Positions 18,699 through 28,082 are shown, numbered from the stretch's first letter. The stretch is DNA of 64,000 nucleotides from Porphyromonadaceae bacterium (GCA_021372865.1 JAJFTO010000014.1:62001-126000); one strand, 5' to 3'. The notes: a model not told the origin generated them from the sequence alone. Made by a program: numbers and translations.

Positions 18699-19523
18699 AT
18701 GAAAGACAAATTGATTAGTCGCGATGATTTACGCGGTCTGCACCCGATTTTTCGGGGTAAATATGGAGATATGCTGATTGATTTCGGTATCAAAATATCG
18801 GCGTTGCATGTTCCAAACGAAATTTACAATCGATCAAAACATCTTACCGGTGCGGCATTCTGCAAAGATGTACTGGATAAACTGGGGATAAAACGTACCA
18901 TCCGGAATGAACAAGTACTTCAGCAGTTCAAGAACAAGTCGTTTATTACAGTTTCCAATCATGCCTATGGCCACATCGACGGCATAGCAGCCATTGAGAC
19001 GGTGGCCAGTCGGGTAGAAAACTACAAGATGATGGTCAATATTATTCTCTCCTATGTGGATACGATGTCAGAAAACTTTATCACCGTAAATCCAATGAAA
19101 AATGAAGAGAAAAACCGTTTCACCTTTGCCGGCATCAGAGAGAGCATTGCTCATTTACGGGAGAATCACCCGATGGGTTTTTTCCCGGCAGGTGCCGTTT
19201 CCAATCTCTATTTCAGGAAAGGCAGGTTTGAAATTGAAGATCGGGAGTGGCAGCCTGCAGTATTAAAGATTATTCAAAAAATGAAAGTCCCTGTTATACC
19301 CATGCATATCTCAGGCCAGAACAGCCGATCATTCTATTTGTCTAAAATATTGGGCTGGCGTTTTCGAAACCTCAGACTTTGCCATGAATTGTACAACAAA
19401 AAAGGTAAAGAGATGATTATCACCTTCGGCGATCCGGTGATGCCGGAAGAGATCGGCCAGTTCGGTGATGATACTGAACGATTGGGAGAATTCTTGAAAG
19501 CAAAGACATACGCTTTAAAATAA
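18699..19523 (+). CDS. Acyltransferase of the PlsC/LPLAT superfamily
   Basis: A 274-residue protein with the acyltransferase block NHAYGHIDG, an H-X5-D spacing like that in OlsA/GlsA-type O-acyltransferases instead of the classical HX4D. This is followed by the phosphate-binding region MGFFPAGAVSNL and PVIPMHISGQN. It probably acylates a lysolipid such as an amino-acid lipid or a lysophospholipid at the inner membrane. No strong membrane span is seen. It is 91 bases after glmM and 32 before the sigma-54 activator, so it may have its own promoter. The substrate is undetermined. Confidence 0.78.
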   Translation: MKDKLISRDDLRGLHPIFRGKYGDMLIDFGIKISALHVPNEIYNRSKHLTGAAFCKDVLDKLGIKRTIRNEQVLQQFKNKSFITVSNHAYGHIDGIAAIETVASRVENYKMMVNIILSYVDTMSENFITVNPMKNEEKNRFTFAGIRESIAHLRENHPMGFFPAGAVSNLYFRKGRFEIEDREWQPAVLKIIQKMKVPVIPMHISGQNSRSFYLSKILGWRFRNLRLCHELYNKKGKEMIITFGDPVMPEEIGQFGDDTERLGEFLKAKTYALK

Positions 19524-19528
19524 TTGTT

Positions 19529-19536
19529 TATCTTTG
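19529..19536 (+). promoter_or_regulatory. Possible -7 promoter box for the sigma-54 activator operon
   Basis: TATCTTTG lies just after the acyltransferase stop and 19 bases before the next ATG. It is an exact match to TAnnTTTG. No -33 element at proper spacing was found. Confidence 0.35.
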
Positions 19537-19555
19537 AATTCTCAAACAACACAGT

Positions 19556-20824
19556 ATGGTGAAGTACTCTCTTCAACAGGTCAAGCAACGTTTCGGCATC
19601 ATTGGAAATACTTCCGAGCTCGATCGTGCCATTGACGTGGCGCTGCAGGTCGCCCCTACCGACCTGTCGGTACTTATTACCGGAGAAAGTGGTGTTGGAA
19701 AAGAAAATTTTCCACAGATCATCCATTCCTACAGCAAGCGCAAACATGGCCCCTACTTTGCCATCAACTGCGGCTCCATTCCTGAAGGGACCATCGACTC
19801 TGAACTCTTCGGGCACGAGAAAGGCTCATTTACAGGCGCAACCGGCACCAGGAAAGGCTATTTTGAAGTGGCCGACGGTGGCACGCTATTCCTTGACGAA
19901 GCAGGCGAACTACCCCTGTCCACACAGGCACGGCTGCTGCGGGTGCTTGAAAGCGGAGAGTTCATCAAGGTAGGATCTTCGAAAGTTGAGAAGAGCGATG
20001 TGCGTGTGGTGGCAGCTACCAACATGGATATGGTAAAAGCCGTGGAAACAGGAAAGTTTCGCGAAGATCTTTATTATCGGCTCAACTCTGTTCCCATCCG
20101 GATACCGCCGTTACGGGACAGAAAAGAGGATATACCCCTGCTTTTCAGAAAGTTCGCCAGCGATTGCGCCGAGAAGTACATGATGCCTTCCATCACCCTC
20201 ACCGACGACGCGCGGGAGGTTATAAAGAATTACCGCTGGCCCGGAAATATACGTCAGTTAAAAAATATCACAGAACAGATTTCAATTATTGAACAGGAAC
20301 GTGTGATTAATGCCGAAATCCTGCAGAAATATCTGCCTATCAACGAGGTGGGTATGCTCCCCGTCCCCCTTTCGCAGTTCCACGATACCGAACAAAAATC
20401 ATTTGCGAATGAACGGGAAATTTTGTACCAGGTTCTCTTCGACATGAAAAAAGACATCACTGATCTGAAACAGGTAGTGAAAAGTATAATGGAAAACGCG
20501 GGTCACCCAGCAGCCGATTTTGAACCTTCATCAAACAAACTTCAAACCACAACTGTCATTCATGAAGGAGAGGCCCGTGTATCTGTTCCGGTGAAGTACG
20601 AAGCACCCCCGAAGAGCATACAGCTTGGTGAGACAGGAAAGAATGACATTCAGGAAGCAACCGAATACGAAGAAAGTACACTGTCGATCAGCGAAGTGGA
20701 AAAAGAAATGATTCTCAGGGCGCTTGAGCGTCACAATGGAAAACGTAAACTGGCTGCGGCCGATTTGGGTATTTCTGAACGGACTCTTTACCGCAAGATT
20801 AAGGAATACAATCTTGAAGGTTGA
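19556..20824 (+). CDS. Sigma-54-dependent transcriptional activator without receiver domain
   Basis: A 422-residue bacterial enhancer-binding protein. The AAA+ domain begins almost at the N-terminus: Walker A GESGVGKE (43-50), the sigma-54 contact loop GSFTGAT (90-96, Ser in place of the usual Ala), Walker B TLFLDEAGELP, and arginine-finger region NIRQLKN. A 120-residue linker leads to a Fis-type helix-turn-helix (RKLAAADLGISERTLYRK). With no receiver or GAF domain, control must come through expression or a partner. It is followed by lptE, a TPR-like protein and secG, an envelope-assembly set. Confidence 0.9.
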   Translation: MVKYSLQQVKQRFGIIGNTSELDRAIDVALQVAPTDLSVLITGESGVGKENFPQIIHSYSKRKHGPYFAINCGSIPEGTIDSELFGHEKGSFTGATGTRKGYFEVADGGTLFLDEAGELPLSTQARLLRVLESGEFIKVGSSKVEKSDVRVVAATNMDMVKAVETGKFREDLYYRLNSVPIRIPPLRDRKEDIPLLFRKFASDCAEKYMMPSITLTDDAREVIKNYRWPGNIRQLKNITEQISIIEQERVINAEILQKYLPINEVGMLPVPLSQFHDTEQKSFANEREILYQVLFDMKKDITDLKQVVKSIMENAGHPAADFEPSSNKLQTTTVIHEGEARVSVPVKYEAPPKSIQLGETGKNDIQEATEYEESTLSISEVEKEMILRALERHNGKRKLAAADLGISERTLYRKIKEYNLEG

Positions 20825-20850
20825 TTGTCACCGGATAAAAAGGAACAAGA

Positions 20851-21381
20851 ATGAAAATCCACATACACAGGCATTATTTAGTGCAGATTGTGACCCTCTT
20901 CTCGATGATCGCGTTCGTAAGCTCATGCAGAATGTCTTATTCTTTCAGAACAGCGTCCATTGATTATAATCTCACCAAAACGCTCTCTATCGGACATTTT
21001 ATCAATCAGGCACCCTTGGTGTACCCTCCCCTGGAGCAGCGTTTCAATGAAGAGATGAAAGATATGTTTACCCGCAACACCCGTCTGCAACTTGTGAACC
21101 AGAATGCAGACATGGAGATTGAGGGTGAAATTGTAGGTTATGAACTTACGCCGCTGGCTGTGCAGGAAGATGCATTTGCTTCGGAAACTCGTCTGACGAT
21201 GACTGTAAGGATGCGTTTCCGAAACAATAAGATCGATGCACCCGAGGTGCAGGAAACAATTTCTGCCAACCGTACATTCTCCAGCAACACTATTTTTGAT
21301 ACAGTACAGGATCAGTTGATCAATGAACTGATCGATGAAATTGTAGATCAGATATTCAATGCCACCATGGCAAACTGGTAA
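20851..21381 (+). CDS. lptE: LptE-like LPS-assembly lipoprotein
   Basis: A 176-residue lipoprotein with Cys26 after the hydrophobic stretch LFSMIAFVSS. The mature part matches the Bacteroidetes LptE pattern: MSYSFRTASIDYNLTKTLSIG, then EQRFNEEMKDMFTRNTRL and the beta-strand pattern EIEGEIVGYELTPLAV. LptE plugs the outer-membrane LptD barrel that inserts lipopolysaccharide. It lies 26 bases after the sigma-54 activator, in an apparent operon with the next two genes. Confidence 0.85.
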   Translation: MKIHIHRHYLVQIVTLFSMIAFVSSCRMSYSFRTASIDYNLTKTLSIGHFINQAPLVYPPLEQRFNEEMKDMFTRNTRLQLVNQNADMEIEGEIVGYELTPLAVQEDAFASETRLTMTVRMRFRNNKIDAPEVQETISANRTFSSNTIFDTVQDQLINELIDEIVDQIFNATMANW

Positions 21382-21385
21382 TTCA

Positions 21386-22126
21386 ATGGACAAGGACAAA
21401 CTATACAGTTTTATAGAAGACCCCGAGACACTGACAACCACCACGGAAGAGACACTCAAAGCAGTGGTGGAAGCCTATCCCTGTTTCCAGACCTCCCGTT
21501 TGTTGTATACCAAATATCTGGATATGACCGACAGCAATCGTTTCGTCGAAGAGCTTGCCACAACAGCTGTTTTATGTGCCGACAGGAGGAAGTTGTTTTA
21601 TCTGATATACAGGGAAAATTATCACAAACAGTTTGAACAACCGAAAGTAACTCCTGCAGGAGTAAAGGACAGAACGGAGGAACTGCTTGATTCCTTCCTC
21701 ACCTCTCTTGGCGAAGGAGAGATACACGAAACCGTGCTTGACAATGAAGCATTAAATATTGTATCGACCGACTATTTCTCTTACCTGGAGTCGGTGGAGG
21801 AAGACAGGTCGACTGATCCGGCAGAAGAGCGGAAACTTCAACACCACGACATCATTGATGCCTTCATTGAGAAGGCTGCCACCGAGCCACTGTTCACCCC
21901 ATACGAACCGGAAGTGAAGGCAGATAGCAAAAAAATCGCATCTGAAGACGAAGCCGGTGAATTTTTGACGGAAACACTTGCCAAGATCTATATAAAACAG
22001 AAAAAATATGAACAGGCGCTTACAATTATTAAACGATTAAGTTTGAATTTCCCGAAAAAAAGTATTTACTTTGCCGACCAAATTCGTTTTTTGGAATTTT
22101 TGATTATGAATGAACGTTTTCGTTAA
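21386..22126 (+). CDS. Conserved helical/TPR-like protein of unknown function
   Basis: A 246-residue soluble, acidic protein. Only the C-terminus is recognisable: LAKIYIKQKKYEQALTIIKRL followed by FPKKSIYFADQIRFLEFLI resembles one to two tetratricopeptide-like helices. The start MDKDKLYSF is 4 bases after the lptE stop; an in-frame start 27 bases upstream would overlap lptE. Its tight position between lptE and secG suggests a role in envelope assembly or secretion, but that is context only. Confidence 0.7.
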   Translation: MDKDKLYSFIEDPETLTTTTEETLKAVVEAYPCFQTSRLLYTKYLDMTDSNRFVEELATTAVLCADRRKLFYLIYRENYHKQFEQPKVTPAGVKDRTEELLDSFLTSLGEGEIHETVLDNEALNIVSTDYFSYLESVEEDRSTDPAEERKLQHHDIIDAFIEKAATEPLFTPYEPEVKADSKKIASEDEAGEFLTETLAKIYIKQKKYEQALTIIKRLSLNFPKKSIYFADQIRFLEFLIMNERFR

Positions 22127-22158
22127 GTGAACGCAGAACAAAAAATAAAAAAACTTAT

Positions 22159-22527
22159 ATGTATATCTTTATCACAATTCTTATTCTTTTGGCTTCCATT
22201 CTGATGATTCTTGCCGTATTGGTACAGAAATCGAAAGGCGGCGGACTGGCCAGCGGATTTTCATCATCAAACCAGATTATGGGTGTACGGAAAACAACCG
22301 ACTTCCTGGAAAAATTCACCTGGACTCTGGCAGGTATCGTAATGATACTAAGTATCCTGACTGCCAAATATACCACATCGCGCAGCAATGAACCGCAATC
22401 TCAGGTGGAAGTGCAGCAGCCTGCACCGCTTAACCCGACCACAGCTCCCGATGTGACTCCCGGTTTGCCCGTACCGTCACAGGTACCGGCTCAGCCCACC
22501 CCGAAAGAAGGAACGCCTACAGAATAA
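22159..22527 (+). CDS. secG: Preprotein translocase subunit SecG
   Basis: A 122-residue small membrane protein with two transmembrane helices (about 2-22 and 50-70) separated by the conserved loop KSKGGGLASGFSSSNQ and KTTDFLEK, diagnostic of SecG. SecG assists SecYE in protein export. The C-terminal 45 residues form a Pro/Gln-rich tail often seen in Bacteroidetes SecG. Confidence 0.92.
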   Translation: MYIFITILILLASILMILAVLVQKSKGGGLASGFSSSNQIMGVRKTTDFLEKFTWTLAGIVMILSILTAKYTTSRSNEPQSQVEVQQPAPLNPTTAPDVTPGLPVPSQVPAQPTPKEGTPTE

Positions 22528-22532
22528 GTTCC

Positions 22533-23177
22533 GTGCGTTCACTGTACATCCTGTTTCTCTGGCTGCTCCCGTTATTTGCGGGTGCACAGGTAATCACTTA
22601 TGATACCATTTCTGTGTCGCCGGATGACCCACGAAATATTCATCGTGCAAATAAGTCACGCAATTTTGCGGAGAAAGAAACATCTTCAGGTATAAGACGC
22701 GGAGAGATAGAAAAGGGGATTACTCCCCTATTCGACAGGAGTAAACTTCGTTTTGGCGCAAATCTCGGGTTATCGGTTAGCAGCAATTATACGAGACTTG
22801 GCCTGGGCCCGCAAGTGGGATATCAGTTTAACCGTTATTTCATGGCAGGTGCCGGCATCAACTATTACTATTCAAAAGCGAGAACATCGGGATATACTGT
22901 CAAAGATAATTTGCTGGGAGCAAACCTGTTTAGCTATTTTTATCCGCTTTCCTTTATCACTGTTTTTGTACAACCGGAAACGAATTATATCTGGTCCGCT
23001 TTGACGAGTGAAACCACAGATGAAACGATCTCACACAGAGGCCTCGTTCCTTCATTGATCGTGGGTGCCGGATTTCGCTTGGGTCGCTCTCATATTACGC
23101 TCAACTACGATCTTATCCAGGACGATTATTCTCCCCACCCCGACGGTGTGTACCTGGGTGTATCGGCATTCTTTTAA
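22533..23177 (+). CDS. Predicted outer-membrane beta-barrel protein, GTG start
   Basis: A 214-residue protein starting with GTG, 5 bases after the secG stop. No ATG exists before the signal peptide (RSLYILFLWLLPLFAGAQ). From residue 70 the sequence alternates in the way of a small porin-like barrel (GANLGLSVSSNYTRLGLGPQ, then YFMAGAGINYYYS) and ends in Phe (YLGVSAFF), a typical barrel end. The function is unknown. Its stop overlaps the stop of the convergent dciA-like gene. Confidence 0.75.
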   Translation: MRSLYILFLWLLPLFAGAQVITYDTISVSPDDPRNIHRANKSRNFAEKETSSGIRRGEIEKGITPLFDRSKLRFGANLGLSVSSNYTRLGLGPQVGYQFNRYFMAGAGINYYYSKARTSGYTVKDNLLGANLFSYFYPLSFITVFVQPETNYIWSALTSETTDETISHRGLVPSLIVGAGFRLGRSHITLNYDLIQDDYSPHPDGVYLGVSAFF

Positions 23178-23467
23178 CGGAATACAATATCCCTCACGAT
23201 AGGGATTTCGGCGTAATCATTTATTTTCCGGATCAGTCCGTCCTTATTCATTGTCAGCTCGGCACGAAGGACAGCCGATGTAAGATGTACGTAGAGAACA
23301 TTGCGGCGGAAATAAACCTCCCGGGTATATTTTGAGACACCCTCCCCCAACACATCATGCCACCCCCTGATGGCACGATGTTCAGCCAGTTTCACTTTTA
23401 ATGTACTGTTTTCATCGAAAAAGTCTGAAAGAGCCTGCGATAGAGGTTGCGCGTTCTTCTTAAACAT
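23174..23467 (-). CDS. DUF721/DciA-like protein
   Basis: A 97-residue protein of the DUF721 group, with the typical core RAIRGWHDVLGEGVSKYTRE and LYVHLTSAVLRAELTMNKD. Some DUF721 proteins (DciA) load the replicative helicase in bacteria lacking DnaC. The gene follows recF by 6 bases, so it is cotranscribed with a replication-repair gene, which fits that role. The family is clear; the helicase-loader function here is inference. Confidence 0.83.
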   Translation of the reverse strand: MFKKNAQPLSQALSDFFDENSTLKVKLAEHRAIRGWHDVLGEGVSKYTREVYFRRNVLYVHLTSAVLRAELTMNKDGLIRKINDYAEIPIVRDIVFR

Positions 23468-23473
23468 TTCTTT

Positions 23474-24580
23474 TTATTCATTTATCCGATTTATTTCTCC
23501 GTGTATCACCGAGTAGATGTGCGCGTTATTGTCGGTACGTTCAAGAATCCTGTCGAGTGACTCCCTGTTGGTATCTGAAATAAAAATCTGTCCGAAGCCA
23601 TGTCCGGAGACAAGTTTCACAATCTCCTCCACACGCCCGGCATCAAGCCGGTCAAAAATATCATCCAACAGTAGGATCGGAGTGGTATGTCCCGTTTGCA
23701 GCAAAAAATGAAATTGAGCCAGTTTCAACGATACGAAATAGGTTTTGTTCTGTCCCTGTGATCCCACTTTCTTAATGGGATACCCGCCGAGGAGCATCTC
23801 CAGTTCATCGCGATGCACGCCTGTCGTAGTATGCCCACACGCCATGTCACGGGGTCTGTTTTTGACGAGCATCTCCCGAAAATCGGCATCATTGAGTTGG
23901 GAAATATAATCAAAGGATACCTGTTCCCCCGACTGACTGATGCGTGCATAAAAATCGTTGAAGATGGGTGTAAATTCATCAATGAAAGCCTTACGTTTCC
24001 GATATATGAGGTTTCCCTCTTCAATCATCTGATCTTCCCAAAGTTCGAGCAAGGTTGTATCAATGGCTTCATCTTCATTTTTCAGCAGCACGTTTCGCTG
24101 TTGCAGGGCTTTGGTATATCTTACCAGCGCACGCAGATACTCCTTATCGAACTGAGAGATGGCCATATCCAAAAACTTCCGTCGCATCTCACTCCCGCCA
24201 GTTATCAGTTCGTTGTCAGCCGGAGAGATCATCACAAGGGGAATTAATCCGATGTGATCGGAGAGTCGCTCATATTCCTTCTTGTTGCGTTTAAACTGTT
24301 TCTTCTGCCGGCGCCGGATAGCACTGTAAATCTCTTCCCGGGTGCCTTCTTCCGAGAAGAATTTACCCTGCAGCATGCACACATCGGCATCATGATGTAT
24401 AATCTGCGAATCGATCGGATTGGTGTAGCTCCTACAAAATGAGAGATAATAGACTGCATCGAGCAGATTGGTCTTCCCCATGCCGTTGTTGCCAATAAAA
24501 CAATTAATTTTGGGAGAAAACTGCAATTCAGACTGCACCAGATTCTTATAGTTGATGATGGAAAGTTCTTCTAAAATCAT
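23474..24580 (-). CDS. recF: DNA replication and repair protein RecF
   Basis: A 368-residue SMC-like ATPase that helps load RecA at gaps. It shows Walker A IGNNGMGKTNLLDAVYYLS near residue 30, the family region VMISPADNELITGG, a signature region GSQGQNKTYFVSLKLAQ and Walker B TPILLLDDIFDRLD. Length and motif order are normal for the family. It is followed at once by dciA-like DUF721 and is separated by 75 bases from cdaA upstream. Confidence 0.95.
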   Translation of the reverse strand: MILEELSIINYKNLVQSELQFSPKINCFIGNNGMGKTNLLDAVYYLSFCRSYTNPIDSQIIHHDADVCMLQGKFFSEEGTREEIYSAIRRRQKKQFKRNKKEYERLSDHIGLIPLVMISPADNELITGGSEMRRKFLDMAISQFDKEYLRALVRYTKALQQRNVLLKNEDEAIDTTLLELWEDQMIEEGNLIYRKRKAFIDEFTPIFNDFYARISQSGEQVSFDYISQLNDADFREMLVKNRPRDMACGHTTTGVHRDELEMLLGGYPIKKVGSQGQNKTYFVSLKLAQFHFLLQTGHTTPILLLDDIFDRLDAGRVEEIVKLVSGHGFGQIFISDTNRESLDRILERTDNNAHIYSVIHGEINRINE

Positions 24581-24655
24581 GCTAACTTACATCGTTGTTT
24601 CACTTGCCAGCCTTCGCAACCAGATTCAGGCAGGTTTTTCCCAAATAGGGCCTTG

Positions 24656-25417
24656 TTATTCTTCCATCAGCAATCGCTGAAGATCTTCGGGAGAGATATT
24701 CATTTTCAGCCTGCCCTGTGAGGCAAACGAGATGCGTCCCCGTTCTTCGGAGACAATGATTACCTTGGCATCGGTCTCCTGCGATATACCCAATCCGGCG
24801 CGGTGCCTCAATCCCAGGTGGGTGGGTATATTTGGATTCTGTGAGATGGGCAGTATGCATCCGGCGGCTTTCACTTTCTGTCCGACAATAATCATCGCGC
24901 CGTCATGCAAGGGACTGTTTTTAAAGAAAATATTTTCGATAAGGCGAGAGGATATATCGGCGTTTACAATTTCACCGGTCTGCTCGTACAGGCCCAGGTG
25001 AATATCGCCCTGTATTGCGATAAGTGCCCCGGTGTTGGTCTTCGACATATTCATACAAGCCAGCACGATGGCTGTAAGGTGCGAATTATCCTTCTTCTGC
25101 TTTTCGTTGGGGGAAAAAAGCTTCGTAATAAAATTCCATCCTTTTTTTGAACCGAGCGACATCAGAAAACGCCTGATTTCGTCCTGAAAGAGGATGACCA
25201 GCAGAAATAGTCCGACGCTCACCAACTGATCAAGAATGGAACCGAGCAGGACCATGTTAAAGACCCGCGAGACCAGTACCCAGATCACCATGAATACCAT
25301 TATTCCGACAAACAGGGGGCGCAGGCCCGATAACTTGACCAGTCTGAACAGGTAGTACAACAAAAATGCTACCAGCAGTACATCGATAAAATCCTTTATT
25401 CCGAAATGTGCAAACAT
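24656..25417 (-). CDS. cdaA: Diadenylate cyclase, CdaA type
   Basis: A 253-residue membrane enzyme making cyclic di-AMP from two ATP. Three N-terminal transmembrane helices (about 8-80) lead into the DAC domain. There the catalytic motifs DGAMII (in SPLHDGAMIIVG) and LRHRAGLGISQETDA are seen; the usual RHRAA reads RHRAG. The signal usually controls potassium and osmolyte balance or wall homeostasis. It lies 15 bases after folP on the same strand, a common pairing in Bacteroidetes. Confidence 0.93.
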   Translation of the reverse strand: MFAHFGIKDFIDVLLVAFLLYYLFRLVKLSGLRPLFVGIMVFMVIWVLVSRVFNMVLLGSILDQLVSVGLFLLVILFQDEIRRFLMSLGSKKGWNFITKLFSPNEKQKKDNSHLTAIVLACMNMSKTNTGALIAIQGDIHLGLYEQTGEIVNADISSRLIENIFFKNSPLHDGAMIIVGQKVKAAGCILPISQNPNIPTHLGLRHRAGLGISQETDAKVIIVSEERGRISFASQGRLKMNISPEDLQRLLMEE

Positions 25418-25432
25418 ACCTGTATATGCCGA

Positions 25433-26275
25433 TTATTGATCGAATTCGGTTATCTTGCCTACAATCTTTACGCACTCCACTGCCTCTTTCACATCGTGAA
25501 CCCGCAAAATGGATGCTCCCGAGAGCAAAGCCACTGTATTTAGGATGGAAGTCCCGTTGAGGCTCTCCTCCGGCGTGGAATCCAGCAGTCTGTAGATCAT
25601 CGATTTTCGAGAGATTCCTACCAGCATCGGTTCCTCAAAGATATGAAAATATTTCAGATAAGCCATCAATTCATAGTTCTGAGGTAATGTTTTACTGAAA
25701 CCAAAACCGGGGTCGATGATCACGTCATTTACACCAAGCAGATTCAGTCTTGCCTTACGCTCGGAGAAGTAATGTATGATTTCCTGAATCATATCTTCAT
25801 AATCGGTGAACCGTTGCATGGTCTGCGGTACTCCCCGCATATGCATCAGCACATAGGGTACCTGTAATTGAGCCACCGCAGAAAACATTTGCTCATCTAT
25901 CTGTCCGCCGGAAATGTCATTAATTATATTTGCGCCAAACTCCTCCACAGCCTGTTTGGCTACATCGGCATAAAACGTATCGACTGACAGAATTGCATGT
26001 GGAAATTCACTGCGGATAAGTTTCAGAGCGGGCATTAATCTGGTGACCTCTTCTTTCGCCGTGAGAAAAGGGGCGACAGGGGTAGTTGACTGCGCCCCGA
26101 CATCAATCATACTGCCTCCTTCATCGATGATTTGCCGGCATCGTTCAATGATCTCTCCTTCTGCCCGTCTCCTGCTTGCCGCAAAGAACGAATCGGGCGT
26201 AATATTGATAATGCCCATCACCTGCGGTATCGACAAATCAAGCAAAGTTCCTCGTATATTAATCGTTTTTTTCAA
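25433..26275 (-). CDS. folP: Dihydropteroate synthase
   Basis: A 280-residue TIM-barrel enzyme joining p-aminobenzoate to the pterin pyrophosphate in folate synthesis, and the sulfonamide target. Motifs are IMGIINITPDSFF (residues 19-31), MIDVGAQSTTP, INDISGGQ, DPGFGFSKT and VGISRKSMIYRLL. The length is usual. It shares a transcript direction with cdaA and is preceded by a 170-base gap holding a degenerate heptamer repeat. Confidence 0.95.
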   Translation of the reverse strand: MKKTINIRGTLLDLSIPQVMGIINITPDSFFAASRRRAEGEIIERCRQIIDEGGSMIDVGAQSTTPVAPFLTAKEEVTRLMPALKLIRSEFPHAILSVDTFYADVAKQAVEEFGANIINDISGGQIDEQMFSAVAQLQVPYVLMHMRGVPQTMQRFTDYEDMIQEIIHYFSERKARLNLLGVNDVIIDPGFGFSKTLPQNYELMAYLKYFHIFEEPMLVGISRKSMIYRLLDSTPEESLNGTSILNTVALLSGASILRVHDVKEAVECVKIVGKITEFDQ

Positions 26276-26346
26276 TGCAAGCTTTTAAAAAAATATTTCC
26301 TTAAAAATCAATTATCATTTCATTTACTATACATATACTATTACTA

Positions 26347-26445
26347 AAAGCTGATCGCTTAAGCTGCCTTTTCTTGCAAATAGCTGGCAGTCCAAAGTTT
26401 ATACGAAAAAAGCTGATCGCTGATCGCTGACTCCTGACAACTAAT
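26347..26445. repeat. Degenerate heptamer (AGCTGAT-type) repeat tract
   Basis: Five adjacent 7-base units from 26411 read AGCTGAT, CGCTGAT, CGCTGAC, TCCTGAC and AACTAAT. Isolated related pieces lie further left (AGCTGAT near 26349, AGCTGGC near 26383). The same period-7 pattern recurs near 33,800. It sits between the end of nadB and the start of folP and encodes nothing visible. Confidence 0.7.
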
Positions 26446-28025
26446 CACAGCACCGAATTCGGATCTTTCAAAGGATAATCCACCGTATAGTGAAGTCCCC
26501 TGCTTTCTTTGCGGGCCATCGCCTGCTTGATGACCATGTAACCCACCTTGATGATGTTGCGCAATTCGCAGATATCACGGGATACCACAGATCGGTGGAA
26601 AAAGTCTTCCGTCTCTCGGAAAAGAATGTTTAATCGATCCATTGCGCGCTGCAGACGCAGGTCGGAGCGAACGATGCCTACGTAGGCCGACATCAACTGT
26701 CCCACCTCCTTGTAACTCTGGGTGATCAGTACCATCTCCTCGGGAGAGGTGGTACCCTCGGCATTCCATACGGGGATGTCTTCCTGAAATGAATATTGCC
26801 GGAAAACTGGCAACGAATGTTTCGCCGCAGCATCAGCAAACACCACTGCTTCTATGAGCGAGTTGGATGCAAGCCGGTTTGCTCCGTGAAGGCCGGTACA
26901 GGCACATTCACCGTTGGCATATAACCGGCCGATACTCGTTTCCCCGTCGAGATTCACCTTGATGCCTCCGCACAGATAGTGAGCAGCAGGAGCCACGGGT
27001 ATCATCTCCCGGGTAATGTCTATTCCGTAGGAGAGACACTTCTCGTAGATGCCCGGAAAATGCGTTTTGGTCTCTTCCGGTTTTTTGTGCGTCACATCCA
27101 GATAAACATGGTCTTCTCCCCGTTCCTTCATCTCCGTGTCGATGGCGCGGGCCACGATATCGCGCGGTGCGAGCGATCCGCGTGCATCGTATTTATGCAT
27201 GAACTCTTTCCCGTCGCGTGTTTTCAGTACGCCTCCATAACCACGCATCGCCTCGGTGATGAGAAACGACGGCCTCACACCCGGATGGTACAGTGCCGTG
27301 GGATGAAACTGCACGAACTCCATCCCCTTGATTTCTCCTTTTGCGCGGGCCACCATGGCAATGCCGTCGCCCGTGGCGACCAGCGGATTGGTTGTGTTCT
27401 GATATACCGAGCCGATACCTCCCGTAGCCATCATGGTCACACGGGAAAGAAATGTATCTATGTCGTTGGTTTCCTGATCGAGGATATAGGCGCCATAACA
27501 TTCAATGCCAGGCGTATGGTGGGTGACAATCTGCCCCAGATGGTGCTGCGTGAGGATTTCAATGGCAAAATGATGGTCGTATACATCAATATTCGGATGA
27601 TTTCGAATGGTGTTGATCAGGCTCACCTGGATCTCAGCACCGGTGCTGTCCTTGTGATGCAGAATCCGGAACTCGGAATGACCTCCTTCGCGATGAAGGT
27701 CAAAATTACCTTTTTCATCTTTATCGAAGTCCACCCCCCAGTTGATCAGCTCCCTGATCTGGGCAGGCGCCTCCTTCACTACTTTTTCCACTACCTGTAC
27801 ATCACACAATCCACCACCTGCATCAAGTGTATCTGCAATATGTTTTTCAAAATTATCCCACGGGTTTGTGACCGATGCAATTCCTCCCTGTGCATAATAG
27901 GTATTGGCATCTTCCAACTGGTTTTTCGCAATAATGGCTACCCTCCCATATTTCGCCACTTTCAGGGCATAACTCATCCCGGCAATACCGGAACCAATCA
28001 CCAGAAAATCATATCTACGAATCAT
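26445..28025 (-). CDS. nadB: L-aspartate oxidase
   Basis: A 526-residue FAD enzyme oxidising L-aspartate to iminoaspartate, the first step of de novo NAD synthesis. The FAD fold is at the N-terminus (FLVIGSGIAGMSYALKVA). Conserved regions are YYAQGGIASV, FHREGGHS-like DLHREGGHSEFRILHHKDSTG, MEFVQFHPTALYHPG, YLCGGIKVNLDGETS and LHGANRLASNSLIEAVVF. These distinguish NadB from fumarate reductase subunits. I start at MIRRYDFLV, the usual N-terminus. nadA and nadC are not nearby. Confidence 0.94.
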   Translation of the reverse strand: MIRRYDFLVIGSGIAGMSYALKVAKYGRVAIIAKNQLEDANTYYAQGGIASVTNPWDNFEKHIADTLDAGGGLCDVQVVEKVVKEAPAQIRELINWGVDFDKDEKGNFDLHREGGHSEFRILHHKDSTGAEIQVSLINTIRNHPNIDVYDHHFAIEILTQHHLGQIVTHHTPGIECYGAYILDQETNDIDTFLSRVTMMATGGIGSVYQNTTNPLVATGDGIAMVARAKGEIKGMEFVQFHPTALYHPGVRPSFLITEAMRGYGGVLKTRDGKEFMHKYDARGSLAPRDIVARAIDTEMKERGEDHVYLDVTHKKPEETKTHFPGIYEKCLSYGIDITREMIPVAPAAHYLCGGIKVNLDGETSIGRLYANGECACTGLHGANRLASNSLIEAVVFADAAAKHSLPVFRQYSFQEDIPVWNAEGTTSPEEMVLITQSYKEVGQLMSAYVGIVRSDLRLQRAMDRLNILFRETEDFFHRSVVSRDICELRNIIKVGYMVIKQAMARKESRGLHYTVDYPLKDPNSVL

Positions 28026-28051
28026 TCTCTCTTTTTTTGATTTTTCCAATG

Positions 28052-28082
28052 CAAATGTACACAATTATTCAGGGTTTTCGAA
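28052..28082 (-). promoter_or_regulatory. Promoter of nadB
   Basis: On the minus strand TACATTTG (28052-28059) matches TAnnTTTG, with TTCG (28079-28082) as a -33 element at a 19-base spacing. The -7 box is 26 bases from the nadB start. Confidence 0.45.

Noticed and set aside
26979..28040. A 353-codon plus-strand open frame opposite nadB
   Set aside because: nadB is certain from its motifs; the opposite frame has no protein-like pattern.
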